From DASUAS01 sp963809795 (GTDB taxonomy: Bacteria; Actinomycetota; Acidimicrobiia; IMCC26256; DASPTH01): 64,000 nucleotides of DNA. Positions 18,090 through 27,245 of this stretch are shown here, piece after piece (within the stretch, counting starts at the first letter, position 1; every line of letters starts with the position of its first letter). Where the stretch lies: positions 1 to 64,000 of the forward strand of contig CAWELN010000028.1 in the NCBI GenBank assembly GCA_963809795.1, in the 5' to 3' direction. Made by a program: the position numbers and the translations under genes. The notes below the pieces were generated by a model. The model made no database searches. It was not told the DNA's origin and worked only from the letters and a program-made list of their open reading frames with translations.

Positions 18090-19266
18090 CGGTACCCGCT
18101 CCCGCGCCGACGGGGATCGACACCGGGACGCTCGTCGGCCCCTGCACGTTGCCCGAATGGAGGAACTCGACCGCGTCCTCGTCGACCTCGTACTCCGGGT
18201 ACCGGGCGAGGAACTCCTGCAACGCCACCCGTGCCTCCAGGCGCGCCACCGCGGCGCCGAGACAGACGTGGGCGCCGTGCCCGAAGGCGAGGATCCGCGG
18301 ATTGGTGCGGGTGACGTCGAACTCGTCCGGCCGGTCGAACTCACGCGGGTCGCGGTTGCCGGACCCGAGGAGCAGCACGACCTTGGCGCCTGCCGGCATC
18401 ACGGTGTCGTGGAGCTCGACGTCGTGCGTGACGGTGCGGGCCATGTACTGCGTCGGGCTGGTGTAGCGCAGGAGCTCCTCGACCGCGCCGTTCATCGCCT
18501 CCGGGTGCGCAAGGACCGCGGCGCGCGACTCGGGGTGGCTGGCGAACAACCGCACGCCGTTGGCGATCAGCTTCGACGTCGTCTCGTGGCCCCCGGCGAT
18601 GAGGAGGAGGCAGAAGCCGATGACCTGTTGGTCGGTGAGCGGCGCGCCGTCGACCTCGGCCTCGACGAGCAGGCTCAGGATGTCGTCGTCGGGCTGCGCC
18701 CGGCGCGCCTCGCTCAGCTGGTGGGCGAGGACGGCCATGTTCATCGCCCCCTCGGCGGCGGCCGGGGGCGGCACCGGGTTGCCCGGCTCGCGGGTGAGGA
18801 GGTCGTCGGTCCAGCGGCGGGCATCGTCGTGTCGCGCCGGCGGGATGCCGAGCAGGGTGCCCACGACCGTCGTGGGCAGGAGCGCGGAGAACTCGTGCAC
18901 CACGTCGAACTCGGAACGGCCGGCGAGCGAGTCGAGCAGCTCGTTCGTCCACGTGCGCACGCGCGGCTCCAGCTCCGCGATGCGGCGGGGTGTGAACCGG
19001 CGCGCGATGAGCTTGCGCATCTGCGTGTGCTCGGGCGGATCCATCTCGATCATCGACTTCAGGGCGGCGTCGGTGTGCTCGATCGCCACGCCGCCGGTCG
19101 ACGTGTACGTGTCGGGGTCGTGCAGCGCGTCGAGCACGTCGTCGAAGCGCGACAACGCCCAGAAGTCGAGGCGCTCGTTGTGGTACACGGGCGCGTGCTC
19201 CCGCAGCCACGCGTACGTGGGGTACGGATCGCGGTGGAACCCGTAGTCGAACGGGTCGAGCTCCAC
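18079..19266 (-). CDS. Cytochrome P450
   Basis: 395 residues from the GTG at 19266; no membrane anchor, as expected for soluble bacterial P450s. The I-helix oxygen-binding motif AGGHETT lies near residues 222-228, the ExxR of the K helix is in VEELLRYTSP, and the heme loop FGHGAHVCLG places the heme ligand at Cys335. All key residues are intact. First gene of a three-gene unit with the SnoaL-like and SDR genes. The substrate is unknown. Confidence 0.93.
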   Translation of the reverse strand: MELDPFDYGFHRDPYPTYAWLREHAPVYHNERLDFWALSRFDDVLDALHDPDTYTSTGGVAIEHTDAALKSMIEMDPPEHTQMRKLIARRFTPRRIAELEPRVRTWTNELLDSLAGRSEFDVVHEFSALLPTTVVGTLLGIPPARHDDARRWTDDLLTREPGNPVPPPAAAEGAMNMAVLAHQLSEARRAQPDDDILSLLVEAEVDGAPLTDQQVIGFCLLLIAGGHETTSKLIANGVRLFASHPESRAAVLAHPEAMNGAVEELLRYTSPTQYMARTVTHDVELHDTVMPAGAKVVLLLGSGNRDPREFDRPDEFDVTRTNPRILAFGHGAHVCLGAAVARLEARVALQEFLARYPEYEVDEDAVEFLHSGNVQGPTSVPVSIPVGAGAGTGGG

Positions 19267-19285
19267 CGCGACCTCAGCCCCCGCG

Positions 19286-19804
19286 TCAGACCCGGGCCAA
19301 GGCGAGCTTGGCGAGGTCGACGAGCTGGGCCTTGTCGTCGTACGCGTGGATCGGCAGCGGATCGGTGATCAGGAAGTTGCCCTGCACGCCGAGCAGCACG
19401 GCGCCCTTCAGCACGTTGACGACCTGCAACTTCTGCGCGTAGAGCGCGTTCGGCAAGCCGTCGACCGGTGCATACGTCTGCGTGATCTTCTTCAGGCCCG
19501 CGTACGCGGGCTTGGCCTTGGTGGTCGTCAGGTGCACGATGACGGTGCCGTCGGGCCGGTCGGCGTTCGCGCCGACCTGGAACTCGCACTGCGTGCTCAC
19601 CGGGGTGCTGAAGCCCTTCTTGCCGCTCGACACCGTGCCGCCGAACGCGGTCTGGATGTCGGCCTTGCTGAGCACCTTGCACGGGCTCGTGGTGGCGGCC
19701 CCGCCCGGTGCGGCGAACATGCCGAACATCGCAGTGGTGAGCGCCAGGGCACCGGCCACCGCCCCCGCCGCGGTGCCCGCCCGCCTGCCGGTCAGCCTGC
19801 TCAT
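19286..19804 (-). CDS. Secreted protein of unknown function (two-cysteine domain)
   Basis: 172 residues from the ATG at 19804, preceded by AGGAGAACGAGCGAC. A signal peptide spans about residues 1-35 (AAGAVAGALALTTAMFG to PGGAATTS). The mature part starts CKVLSKADIQTAFGG and has a second cysteine in QCEFQVG. The pattern recalls DUF3558-like and other actinobacterial exported proteins. Its stop is 19 bp before the P450 start on the same strand, so the two may be co-transcribed. Confidence 0.65.
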   Translation of the reverse strand: MSRLTGRRAGTAAGAVAGALALTTAMFGMFAAPGGAATTSPCKVLSKADIQTAFGGTVSSGKKGFSTPVSTQCEFQVGANADRPDGTVIVHLTTTKAKPAYAGLKKITQTYAPVDGLPNALYAQKLQVVNVLKGAVLLGVQGNFLITDPLPIHAYDDKAQLVDLAKLALARV

Positions 19805-19862
19805 GTCGCTCGTTCTCCTGTGCACGGCCCCGCCCCTGCCCGGCGCCAATCTAGACCGCACG

Positions 19863-19898
19863 CGAAAGGAGCCGGACCGAACGGCCCGGCTCCTTTCG
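19863..19898. terminator. Hairpin terminator after amt
   Basis: Perfect 13-bp stem CGAAAGGAGCCGG (19863-19875) pairing with 19886-19898, 10-base loop. It lies 42 bases beyond the stop of the ammonium transporter and 59 bases upstream of the next gene's start, so it should separate the two transcripts. Confidence 0.6.
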
Positions 19899-19939
19899 TT
19901 GCCCCTCCACTGCCCTCAGGAGGCGACGCTCCGTTGCGT

Positions 19940-21536
19940 CTAGTCGCTGGTGGGCAGGTGGATGTCGGACGGTGGTGCGGTCACCGTCGGTGCGCTCGCG
20001 GTCGCGGTCTCGAGCGAAGGCGGCAACGGCGAGTACCCCATGTACGCGTATTCGGGGTGGTACGCCGGCGCACCGTGGTCGTGGATGTCGAGACCCTCGA
20101 TCTCCCCGGCCTCGGAGACCCGCAGGATGCCGATCGCCTTCACCCCGTACATCAGCAGCAGGCCGGCGGCGAGTGTCGCGGCCGTGATGATCACACTGCC
20201 CTTGATCTGGGCGACGAGCTGGTTGGCGTTCCCGCCGTAGAGCACCCCCTTCACGGTCGCCCCGTCACCACCGACGTAGTTGCCCACGGCGAACAGCCCG
20301 AGGCTGATCGTGCCCCAGATGCCGCAGGCGCCGTGCACCGCGAACGCCCCGCAGGGGTCGTCGACCCGGATCCACTCGGTGAAGTCCACCGCCAGCACCA
20401 CGATCGCTCCCGCGATCGCACCGATGGCGATCGCACCGGTGGGCGACACCCAGTAACACGGACAGGTGATGGCCACCAGGCCGGCGAGGAGGCCGTTGAT
20501 CGAGATGCCGACGTCCCACTTCTTGGCCCGGGGGTACACCCAGATCACCCCGACCAGCGCACCGGCGCAGGCCGCGAGCGTCGTGTTGGTGGCGATGCGG
20601 CCGATGCCCTCGAAGTCCATGGCCGAGAGCGTGCTGCCGGGGTTGAACCCGTACCAACCGAACCAGAGGATGACGCCACCGAGGGCGGCGAGCGTCATGT
20701 TGTGACCTGGTGGCAGATCCCCCACCGTCACGCTTGAACTTGCGGCCGATACGGGGGCCGAGCGCGATCGCCCCGGCGATGGCGAGCACGCCACCGACCG
20801 TGTGGACGACGGTCGAGCCGGCGAAGTCACGGAACGGGGTGGTGGCGAGGTCCTTCGCCGGGATGCCGGCCTTGCCCAGCCAGCCGTCGGGGCCCCACAC
20901 CCAGTGACCGAAGATCGGGTAGATGAACCCACTCACCACGACGCTGTAGAGGAGGTCGCCGGCGAAGCGGGTGCGACCGACCATGGCGCCCGACACGATC
21001 GTGCTGGCGGTGTCGGCGAAGGCGAACTGGAAGATGAAGAACGCCATGAACGCCACGCCGGTGTCGAACAACCCCCCGTAGGTGTACGTGTGCGGCACGC
21101 CCTGCAGGAAGAAGTAGTGGTAGCCGATCCAGCCGTTCCCGGGACCGAACATGAACGCGAACCCGAACGCGTAGAAGAGGATCCCGCACAGGGCGGTGTC
21201 CACGATGCACTCGATCATGACGTTCGAGACCTCGCGGGTCCGGGCGAAGCCGCCCTCGAGCATCATGAAGCCCGCCTGCATGAAGAACACCAGGAATGCG
21301 GTGACGCACACCCAGGCGGTGTTGATCGCGCTGATCGAGGTCGTCAGCTGGGCCTTCAGGTCGGTCGCCGCACTGTGCACCGGTGTGGCGCTGGCGACCT
21401 GGGTGCTGAAGAGGTAGGCGAACGCATAGATCATGCCGATGACGGCCGCGAGGCCGATCATCTTGCCGCCCATTCGGGCGTACATCATCTTGCGCCGCAC
21501 CGGATTCTTGATGTTGGTGCGCAGTGTGTTGATCAT
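19940..21536 (-). CDS. amt: Ammonium transporter Amt, one frameshift
   Basis: Two overlapping frames together give a full-length protein of about 530 residues from the ATG at 21536. The first frame holds the N-terminal helices and the signature DFAGSTVVHTVGG with the first pore His. The second frame resumes at GDLPPGHNMTLAALGG and holds the second pore His in AVHGACGIWG. The frames meet at a run of five C (20719-20723); removing one base restores a continuous reading (KRDGGDLPPGHN). The cytoplasmic tail is long and Pro/Ala-rich. Follows glnD on the same strand. Function: ammonium uptake, normally gated by the PII protein. Confidence 0.85.
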
Positions 21537-21591
21537 GGGCGCCAGAGTCCGCGCCGGCGATTGCTGAATGTTGTGCCTCGCGTTACCGGAC

Positions 21592-23919
21592 CTAGTCAGC
21601 ACCATGAACGGAAGCTGACGGCTGGAGCCGCCGGACCAATTCCCGCTCCAGGTCGCCGATCACCTCCGGGTCGGTGAGCTTGGCGCCGTCGGCGCGGGTC
21701 ACGTAGAAGGTGTCGACCACCTCGTGGCCGAGGGTCGACACGTAGGCCTGGTCCACCCGCACGCCGTGCGGGGCGAACACGTCGGTGATCCGGGCCAGGA
21801 CCCCGATGCCGTCGGCGGCCCGCACCTCGACGATGGTGGCGACGTCGGTGGCCTCGTTGTCGACGAACACCCGGGGCTCGGCGGGGCGCGCCGCGGTCGG
21901 CCGGGAGAACGAGTCGTAGCGCCGGTGGCGGGCGACGAGCTGCTCCCGGACCGCGGTGGGGTCGACGAGTGCGGCCCGGAGGTCGACGGCGAAGCGGTCC
22001 CAGTCGGGTTGGCGGCCGCGTTCGGGCTCCACCTCGAACTCGCCGACGGCGACGCCGTCGACGGTGTAGGTGCGCGCCCGGCGCACGTCCTGGGCGTGCA
22101 CGCCCAGCGCGGCCACCTCGACCGCGAGCAGGCCCAGCGCGTCGGGCGCCAGGATGGTCACCCCGCCGGGGTGCGGGTCGACGGTGAGCGACCCGTCGAA
22201 CGTGGCGAGCCGCGGGTCGGGCCCGTCGGGCACCGGCTGCTCCCGCACCGCGAAGCCGGCGCGCCGGCGCAACTCGCTCCGCGCCAGCGAGACCAGGCGC
22301 ACCACGAGCCCGGCCTTCCACGGTGTCCATGCGGTCGGGCCGGTGGCGAGCGAGTCGGCCTCGGTCAGCGCCTCGAGGAGATCGAGCGTCTCCTCGGTGC
22401 CGACCGCGTCGACCACCGCGTCGACGGTGGCGGGATCGCCGAGGTCGCGCCCGGTGGCGTAGCTCGGGAGGAGCAGGTGCCAGCGCACGAGGTCGACGAG
22501 CACCGCCACGTCGGCCGGATCGAACCCCATGCGGGTCGCCACGCGCTCGGCCAGCACCACGCCGTGGTCGGTGTGGTCGCCGGGACCCCCCTTGCCCAGG
22601 TCGTGCAGCAGCGCGCCCACGAGCAGGAGGTCGGGCCGGCGCACCCGGCGCACGAGATCGGCGGCGCGCGCGACCGCCTCGAGGAGGTGACGATCGACCG
22701 TGTAGCGGTGGAACGCGTTCCGCTGCGGGAGGGACCGCACCACGTCCCACTCGGGGAGGAACTGCACCAGCAGCCCGTGCTGGTCGAGCACCTCGAACTG
22801 AGGGACCGCGGCGTCGCCGCCGCCGAGGAGCGCGACGAAGGCCTCGCGCGTCTCGGGCGCCCACGGGTCGTGCACGGTGCCCCGCTCCGCGTCGAAGCGT
22901 CGGAGCGTCGGGCGCGCGATCGGCACCCCCAGGTAGGCGGCGTCGGCGGCGGCCCGGAGCACGAACGCGGGGTCGTCGGCGGGCGACGCGTCGGCGACCA
23001 GCGCGACCTCGCCGTCGCGGAGCACGAGCCCGGGCGACAGGGGCGCGTCGTGTCCGGCGGCCGAGCGCCCGCGGGGTCCTTGGAGCCACGACCGCACCGC
23101 GCGCCACGCGTCGTCCGATTGCCAGGCGATGGTGCGCGCCGCCCCGCTCACCATCACCATCAGCTCGTCGGCATCGCCGAGCCCCAGCGCGGCGGCGACG
23201 TCGTCCTGGTGCTCGAGCAGCAGCCGGTCGGTCCGGCCGGCCAGGCGTTGCAGCGCGACGCGCGCGTCGAACAGCGTGCCGACCGCGGCGGCCAGCCGCT
23301 CGTCGGGCACGTACACGTCGGCGACACGCGCGAGGGCGCGCAGGGCGGCGACATCGCGGCTGCCGCCCCGTCCCTCCTTGAGATCGGGCTCGAGCGCGTA
23401 GGCGACGTCGCCGGACGACCGGTGGCGTTGCTCGACCAGGTCCCCGAAGCCGGGCAGGCGGTTGCGGGCCCGGTCGCGCCAGTCGTCGCGGATGCGGGTG
23501 AGCAACCGCTCGGCCAGCACCGCGTCACCCGCCACCACCCGCCCGTCGAGCAGGCCGAGCGCGGCCTTCAGGTCGCGGTCGGCGACGGCGCGCGCCTCCT
23601 TCGGCGTGCGCACGCTGTGATCGAGCGCGACGCCCGAGTCCCAGATCGGGTACCAGACGGCGTCGGCGATCTCGCCGAGGTCGCGGCCGCGCTTGCCGTC
23701 GTGGACCAGCACGAGGTCGAGGTCGCTCGCGGGGCACAGCTCGCGGCGACCGTAGGCCCCGACCGCGAGCAGGGCGACCCCGGCGGGGTCGCCCAACAGC
23801 TCGGCCATCCAGATGTCGACCGCGTCGGAGTAGGCCGCCGCGAACGCGAGGCCTCCCAGCGTGTGGTCGGCGACGAGCCCGCGCCCGGCGGGCGGCGACG
23901 CATCAGAGGGCTTCTTCAC
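21592..23919 (-). CDS. glnD: [Protein-PII] uridylyl/adenylyl transferase and removing enzyme
   Basis: 775 residues from a GTG at 23919 that overlaps the PII stop by 17 bp. The nucleotidyltransferase motif GAYGRRELCPASDLDLV lies at residues 54-70. The HD domain with ALLHDLGKGG is near 435-445. Two C-terminal ACT domains follow (about 585 and 693 onward), which sense glutamine in this family. In actinobacteria GlnD usually adenylylates GlnK. The ammonium channel lies 55 bp downstream, so the order PII, glnD, amt is a variant of the common amt-glnK-glnD operon. Confidence 0.92.
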   Translation of the reverse strand: MKKPSDASPPAGRGLVADHTLGGLAFAAAYSDAVDIWMAELLGDPAGVALLAVGAYGRRELCPASDLDLVLVHDGKRGRDLGEIADAVWYPIWDSGVALDHSVRTPKEARAVADRDLKAALGLLDGRVVAGDAVLAERLLTRIRDDWRDRARNRLPGFGDLVEQRHRSSGDVAYALEPDLKEGRGGSRDVAALRALARVADVYVPDERLAAAVGTLFDARVALQRLAGRTDRLLLEHQDDVAAALGLGDADELMVMVSGAARTIAWQSDDAWRAVRSWLQGPRGRSAAGHDAPLSPGLVLRDGEVALVADASPADDPAFVLRAAADAAYLGVPIARPTLRRFDAERGTVHDPWAPETREAFVALLGGGDAAVPQFEVLDQHGLLVQFLPEWDVVRSLPQRNAFHRYTVDRHLLEAVARAADLVRRVRRPDLLLVGALLHDLGKGGPGDHTDHGVVLAERVATRMGFDPADVAVLVDLVRWHLLLPSYATGRDLGDPATVDAVVDAVGTEETLDLLEALTEADSLATGPTAWTPWKAGLVVRLVSLARSELRRRAGFAVREQPVPDGPDPRLATFDGSLTVDPHPGGVTILAPDALGLLAVEVAALGVHAQDVRRARTYTVDGVAVGEFEVEPERGRQPDWDRFAVDLRAALVDPTAVREQLVARHRRYDSFSRPTAARPAEPRVFVDNEATDVATIVEVRAADGIGVLARITDVFAPHGVRVDQAYVSTLGHEVVDTFYVTRADGAKLTDPEVIGDLERELVRRLQPSASVHGAD

Positions 23920-24241
23920 CGACCTCCCCGGTTCGGATCCGGACGGCCACGTCGACCGGCTGGATCCACAGCTTCCCGTCACCGATCTTCCCGGTGCGAG
24001 CATTGTCGACGATCGTGTTCGCCACCTGCTCGGCCTGGGTGTCGCCGGCGAGGACCTCCACCCGGACCTTGGGGAGGAAGTCGACCTTGTACTCGCCGCC
24101 GCGGTACACCTCGGAGTGTCCGCGCTGGCGACCGTGGCCACGCACCTCCGTGAGCGTCATGCCCGAGACCTCGATCTTGTCGAGCGCGTCGGTCACCGCC
24201 TCGACCTGGTGCGGCTTGATGATCGCGACCACCAGCTTCAT
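23903..24241 (-). CDS. glnK: Nitrogen regulatory protein PII
   Basis: 112 residues from the ATG at 24241 with AGGAAGAGAGAAGG just upstream. The T-loop carries the modifiable Tyr51 within EVYRGGEY, and the C-terminal signature TGKIGDGKLW is intact. PII trimers bind ATP/ADP and 2-oxoglutarate, and gate Amt. Position before glnD and amt supports the name glnK, though glnB cannot be excluded by sequence alone. The frame stays open upstream, but that part lies in the promoter region and looks non-coding. Confidence 0.92.
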   Translation of the reverse strand: MKLVVAIIKPHQVEAVTDALDKIEVSGMTLTEVRGHGRQRGHSEVYRGGEYKVDFLPKVRVEVLAGDTQAEQVANTIVDNARTGKIGDGKLWIQPVDVAVRIRTGEVGEEAL

Positions 24242-24593
24242 GCCTTCTCTCTTCCTGTTCGCGGGCTGTCGTTCCCGTGGAGGTGCGGTGCGACCGTAGA
24301 GTGCACCGTCCGGCGGACGATAAAGAGGGAAGGCTTCTCCCGCGCTTCTTTCGTATGTCGGGAATGTGAACTGCCCCAGGATGCCGCGTGCGGACCCACC
24401 GGGGCTGACGGCTTCCTCACGGTTCCGGCGGTGCAATCGTCAGATTTCCGTAGGATGCGCGTCACACCACGTTGATCGGCGACCCATCCCGCCGAAACCT
24501 CGCCGCCGTAGGTTCGGCGTCACGCGTCCGTCACTTACCCGTCAGCGACGTCGCGCATCGAGGGAGCGGGAACCCGAGGGGAGCAGGGATTCG
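24242..24593. other. Divergent intergenic region between glnK and a small HTH gene
   Basis: About 350 bases without a gene. It includes the more AT-rich stretch gataaagagggaaggcttct near 24319-24340 that probably holds the glnK promoter. It also holds an imperfect hairpin GCCGAAACCT/AGGTTCGGC (24491-24518) upstream of the HTH gene. I looked for a GlnR-type box and could not identify one. Confidence 0.4.
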
Positions 24594-24830
24594 ATGGTGC
24601 TGGACACGGACGGTGAGGAGCTGGTCGACGCCCAGGAGGTCGCGGCCCGGCTGGGCCTGAAGAGCGCCCGCACGGTGCTCGACCTGCGGGTGCACCGACT
24701 GGGCTTTCCGGCCCCGGTGGGGCGCCAGGGGCGGGCGCTGCTCTGGTCGTGGTCACAGGTGGAGATGTGGGGCAGCACGACGTCGGAGTCGCTCCCGTCG
24801 GCCTTCGGGGCCCGGGTCACGCTCGACTGA
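24594..24830 (+). CDS. Small helix-turn-helix protein (AlpA/excisionase-like)
   Basis: 78 residues from the ATG at 24594, preceded by the purine-rich GGGGAGCAGGGA. The pattern LVDAQEVAARLGLKSARTV, then FPAPVGRQGRALLWSWSQVE, fits the short helix-turn-helix proteins of the AlpA/excisionase type. No phage or integrative-element genes are nearby, so a chromosomal regulator is more likely than an excisionase. Its last 14 bases overlap the amidohydrolase gene end on the other strand. Confidence 0.65.
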   Translation: MVLDTDGEELVDAQEVAARLGLKSARTVLDLRVHRLGFPAPVGRQGRALLWSWSQVEMWGSTTSESLPSAFGARVTLD

Positions 24831-25971
24831 CCGGCACCTCCACGCCATAGAGCTCGGCGGCGTTCGCCCAGAGGATCCGCCGGCGCTGCTCGTCGGTGGC
24901 GCCGGCGAGGCTGGTCTCGATCTTCTCGTGCACGTTGCCGTAGAGGCAGGTCGGGTGCGGGAAGTCGGTCTCGAAGAGGATGTGCTCGACCGGGATCTCC
25001 CCGAGGAGCTTGGTCGGCGCCACCTGCTCGAACCAGTAGGTCGAGTACACCTGGCGGGCGAAGTACTCCGAGGGCAGCAGCTCCCACTCGCTCTTCCGGC
25101 CGGGGCGTCCCTCGAGGTAGCTGTGGTCGGCAGCCTCGAGCACGAACGGGATCCATCCGATGCCGCTCTCGACCGACACGAACTTGAGGTCGGGGAAGCG
25201 CGGGAGGACGCCGCTCGTGATGAGGTCGGCGCACTGCAGGCCGTTCTTCAGGAACATCTCGACCGACGTGTACGCGTAGGTCGCGGCGGTGCCGTAGCGC
25301 GCGATGCGCTCGGGCCCGAACGACGACGTCATCTCGCCGCTCCCGATGTGGAAGTGGATCGGGAGCTGCGCCTCCTGCGCGATCGACCACAGTGGGTCCC
25401 AGTGCGCCTCGCCCAGGTACGGCAGTCCGAACCGGTGCGGCTCGCCGGTGAAGAGGATGCCGCGGTGGCCCTTGTCGACGTTGCGCTCGACCTCCTTCAC
25501 CGCCTCGTCGATGTCCCAGAACGGCATGGTCATGATCGTGAGCAGGCGGCGGGCGTCGGCTGACGCCCAGTCGCGCAGGAAGTCGTTGTACGCGCGCACG
25601 CACACGAGCTTGAGCTCGTCGTCGCGGATCTTGAGGAAGCGCTGGCTGCCGAAGCCGGCCACGTTCGGGTAGAGCACCTGCGCCCAGATCCCCACCTCGT
25701 CCATGTAGCGGAGGCGGGCGTCGGCGTCGTAGGACGCCGGGTGGCACTCCTCGTAGGTCTTCGGGCCGGCGGGGAACGGCTCGGGCCAGCCCGCGACCGC
25801 GGTGAGCCCGGGGCTGCTGAACGGCGTGCCGTCGAGCACCCACACGTCGCGACCCTCGTCGTTGCGCTCGACGTGCGGCACCTCGTCGAGGTACCGCGCC
25901 GGCACCCGGGTGGTCCACACGTCGGGTGGCTCGGTGAGGTGCGTGTCGGCGTCGATGATGAGCTGCGTCAT
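24817..25971 (-). CDS. Amidohydrolase-2 family metal-dependent hydrolase
   Basis: 384 residues from the ATG at 25971. N-terminal metal motif IDADTHLTE (DxH), mid-protein LPIHFHIGSGE, and the C-terminal aspartate in HILFETDFPHPT are intact. Together they fit the TIM-barrel amidohydrolase_2 group, which includes decarboxylases and hydrolases of aromatic and cyclic acids. The start overlaps the stop of the P450 gene (ATGA), so the two are coupled and probably act on the same compound. The upstream open frame is rejected because it lies inside the P450 gene. Confidence 0.85.
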   Translation of the reverse strand: MTQLIIDADTHLTEPPDVWTTRVPARYLDEVPHVERNDEGRDVWVLDGTPFSSPGLTAVAGWPEPFPAGPKTYEECHPASYDADARLRYMDEVGIWAQVLYPNVAGFGSQRFLKIRDDELKLVCVRAYNDFLRDWASADARRLLTIMTMPFWDIDEAVKEVERNVDKGHRGILFTGEPHRFGLPYLGEAHWDPLWSIAQEAQLPIHFHIGSGEMTSSFGPERIARYGTAATYAYTSVEMFLKNGLQCADLITSGVLPRFPDLKFVSVESGIGWIPFVLEAADHSYLEGRPGRKSEWELLPSEYFARQVYSTYWFEQVAPTKLLGEIPVEHILFETDFPHPTCLYGNVHEKIETSLAGATDEQRRRILWANAAELYGVEVPVSRA

Positions 25972-27206
25972 GCCGCCACCGTACGACCTTCGGGGCTGAC
26001 CGGCATCCGGGCCCATCCCACGTGGAATTCCGACACCTCGCGCGAAAGCCCGGCCTCGACGACCTCGTAGTGCGGGAAGCGCGCCAGGAGCTCCTGCACC
26101 AGCACCACACCTTCGAGCCGGGCGACGTGGGCACCGATGCACACGTGCACGCCGTGCCCGAACCCGAGGTGGCGGTCCATGGCGCGGCGCGGGTCGAAGG
26201 ACTCCGGCTCGGTGAACTCGCGCTCGTCGCGGTTGGCGCAGATCAGGAGGAGGACGACGCGCTGGCCCGCGCCCATCGGGACGCCCGCGACCTCGGTGTC
26301 GACGGTCACGGTCCGCCCGACGAACTGCAGCGGGAGTTGGTGGCGGAGCATCTCCTCGAACGCGTTCGGCACCGCCGCCAGGTCCGCGACCAGCCCGGCG
26401 CGCTGGTCGGGCGCGCGCCAGAGCTCGTAGCAGCCACCGGCCACGGTCTTGGGCAGGGTCTCGGAGCCACCGATGAAGAGCGTCGCCAACTGCGTCGCGA
26501 TCTCGTCGTCGTCGAGCGGTCCGTGGGCGCCGGCGTAGGCGCAGAGGTCGTCGATGAGGTCGGGCGGCCCGTCACCGCGCGTCGCCCGCCGCTCGGCGAC
26601 CAGCTCCACGAGGTAGGCGTCGAGCTCCGCGTGCGCCGCCTGGCCCGCGGCACTGATCCCGGGCACGTCGGGGTCGCGTTCGACGAACGTGTTGACCCAA
26701 CCGACCAGCAGCTCCGCGTCCTCGACCGGAAACCCCAGCTGCAACGCCGCGACCTGCGCGGCGACCGGCGACGCGTAGTCGTGACGCACGTCGAACGAGT
26801 CGCGGTCGGCGAGCGCCTCGAGCCGCGCCCGCGCCAGCTCACGCACGGATGGCTCGAGCGGAGCGACCGCGCGCGGTCGGAACGGCCCGAGCAGCGCCTG
26901 ACGCACCTGGGTGTGCGCGGGCGGGTCGAGCATGGAGAACGTCGGCAGGGGTCGCGGCACCGCGGTGGGCGGTGGTCCGTCGTGGTGGCGGAGCAGCGCC
27001 TGCCGATGGAACACCGGGCCTTCGAAGATCGAGAAGCGGTCGCGGTCGGTGAGCACCGTCCACACGTCGTCGAAGCGTGTGAGCGCGAAGGCGTCGTACT
27101 CGGGCAGGGCCGCGACCCGGCACTCGGCGCGCAGCTCGCGGTAGACGGGGTACGGGTCGGTCATCACCGCGACGGAGAAGGGATCGAAGCCGGTGACGGG
27201 CGCCAC
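25968..27206 (-). CDS. Cytochrome P450
   Basis: 412 residues from the GTG at 27206. I-helix motif IGGSETLPK (Ser-Glu-Thr retained), ExxR in FEEMLRHQ, and heme loop FGHGVHVCIG with Cys356. The N-terminus FDPFSVAVMTDPYPVYRELR is typical of soluble actinobacterial P450s. A frame open to 28016 was rejected since it lies antisense to the cyclase gene. Translationally coupled to the amidohydrolase, and divergent from the cyclase gene, with only 36 bp between the two starts. Confidence 0.92.
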   Translation of the reverse strand: MAPVTGFDPFSVAVMTDPYPVYRELRAECRVAALPEYDAFALTRFDDVWTVLTDRDRFSIFEGPVFHRQALLRHHDGPPPTAVPRPLPTFSMLDPPAHTQVRQALLGPFRPRAVAPLEPSVRELARARLEALADRDSFDVRHDYASPVAAQVAALQLGFPVEDAELLVGWVNTFVERDPDVPGISAAGQAAHAELDAYLVELVAERRATRGDGPPDLIDDLCAYAGAHGPLDDDEIATQLATLFIGGSETLPKTVAGGCYELWRAPDQRAGLVADLAAVPNAFEEMLRHQLPLQFVGRTVTVDTEVAGVPMGAGQRVVLLLICANRDEREFTEPESFDPRRAMDRHLGFGHGVHVCIGAHVARLEGVVLVQELLARFPHYEVVEAGLSREVSEFHVGWARMPVSPEGRTVAA

Positions 27207-27230
27207 GAGCGGCGACCGTAGCCGCAGGGT

Positions 27231-27245
27231 TACCGTCTCCGCATG
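27231..27245 (+). promoter_or_regulatory. Leaderless -10 box for the cyclase-family gene
   Basis: TACCGT at 27231-27236, six-base spacer, ATG at 27243. Confidence 0.55.

Noticed and set aside
20700..20740. Programmed ribosomal frameshift in amt
   Set aside because: No slippery heptamer or downstream pseudoknot seen, and the frame change matches the contig-wide +1 insertion pattern.
21724..24153. 809-residue open frame on the + strand across glnD and glnK
   Set aside because: Antisense to two well-conserved genes, no recognisable domain, shadow-like composition.
24594..24830. Phage or integrative-element excisionase
   Set aside because: No integrase, attachment repeats or phage genes nearby; more likely a chromosomal small HTH protein.
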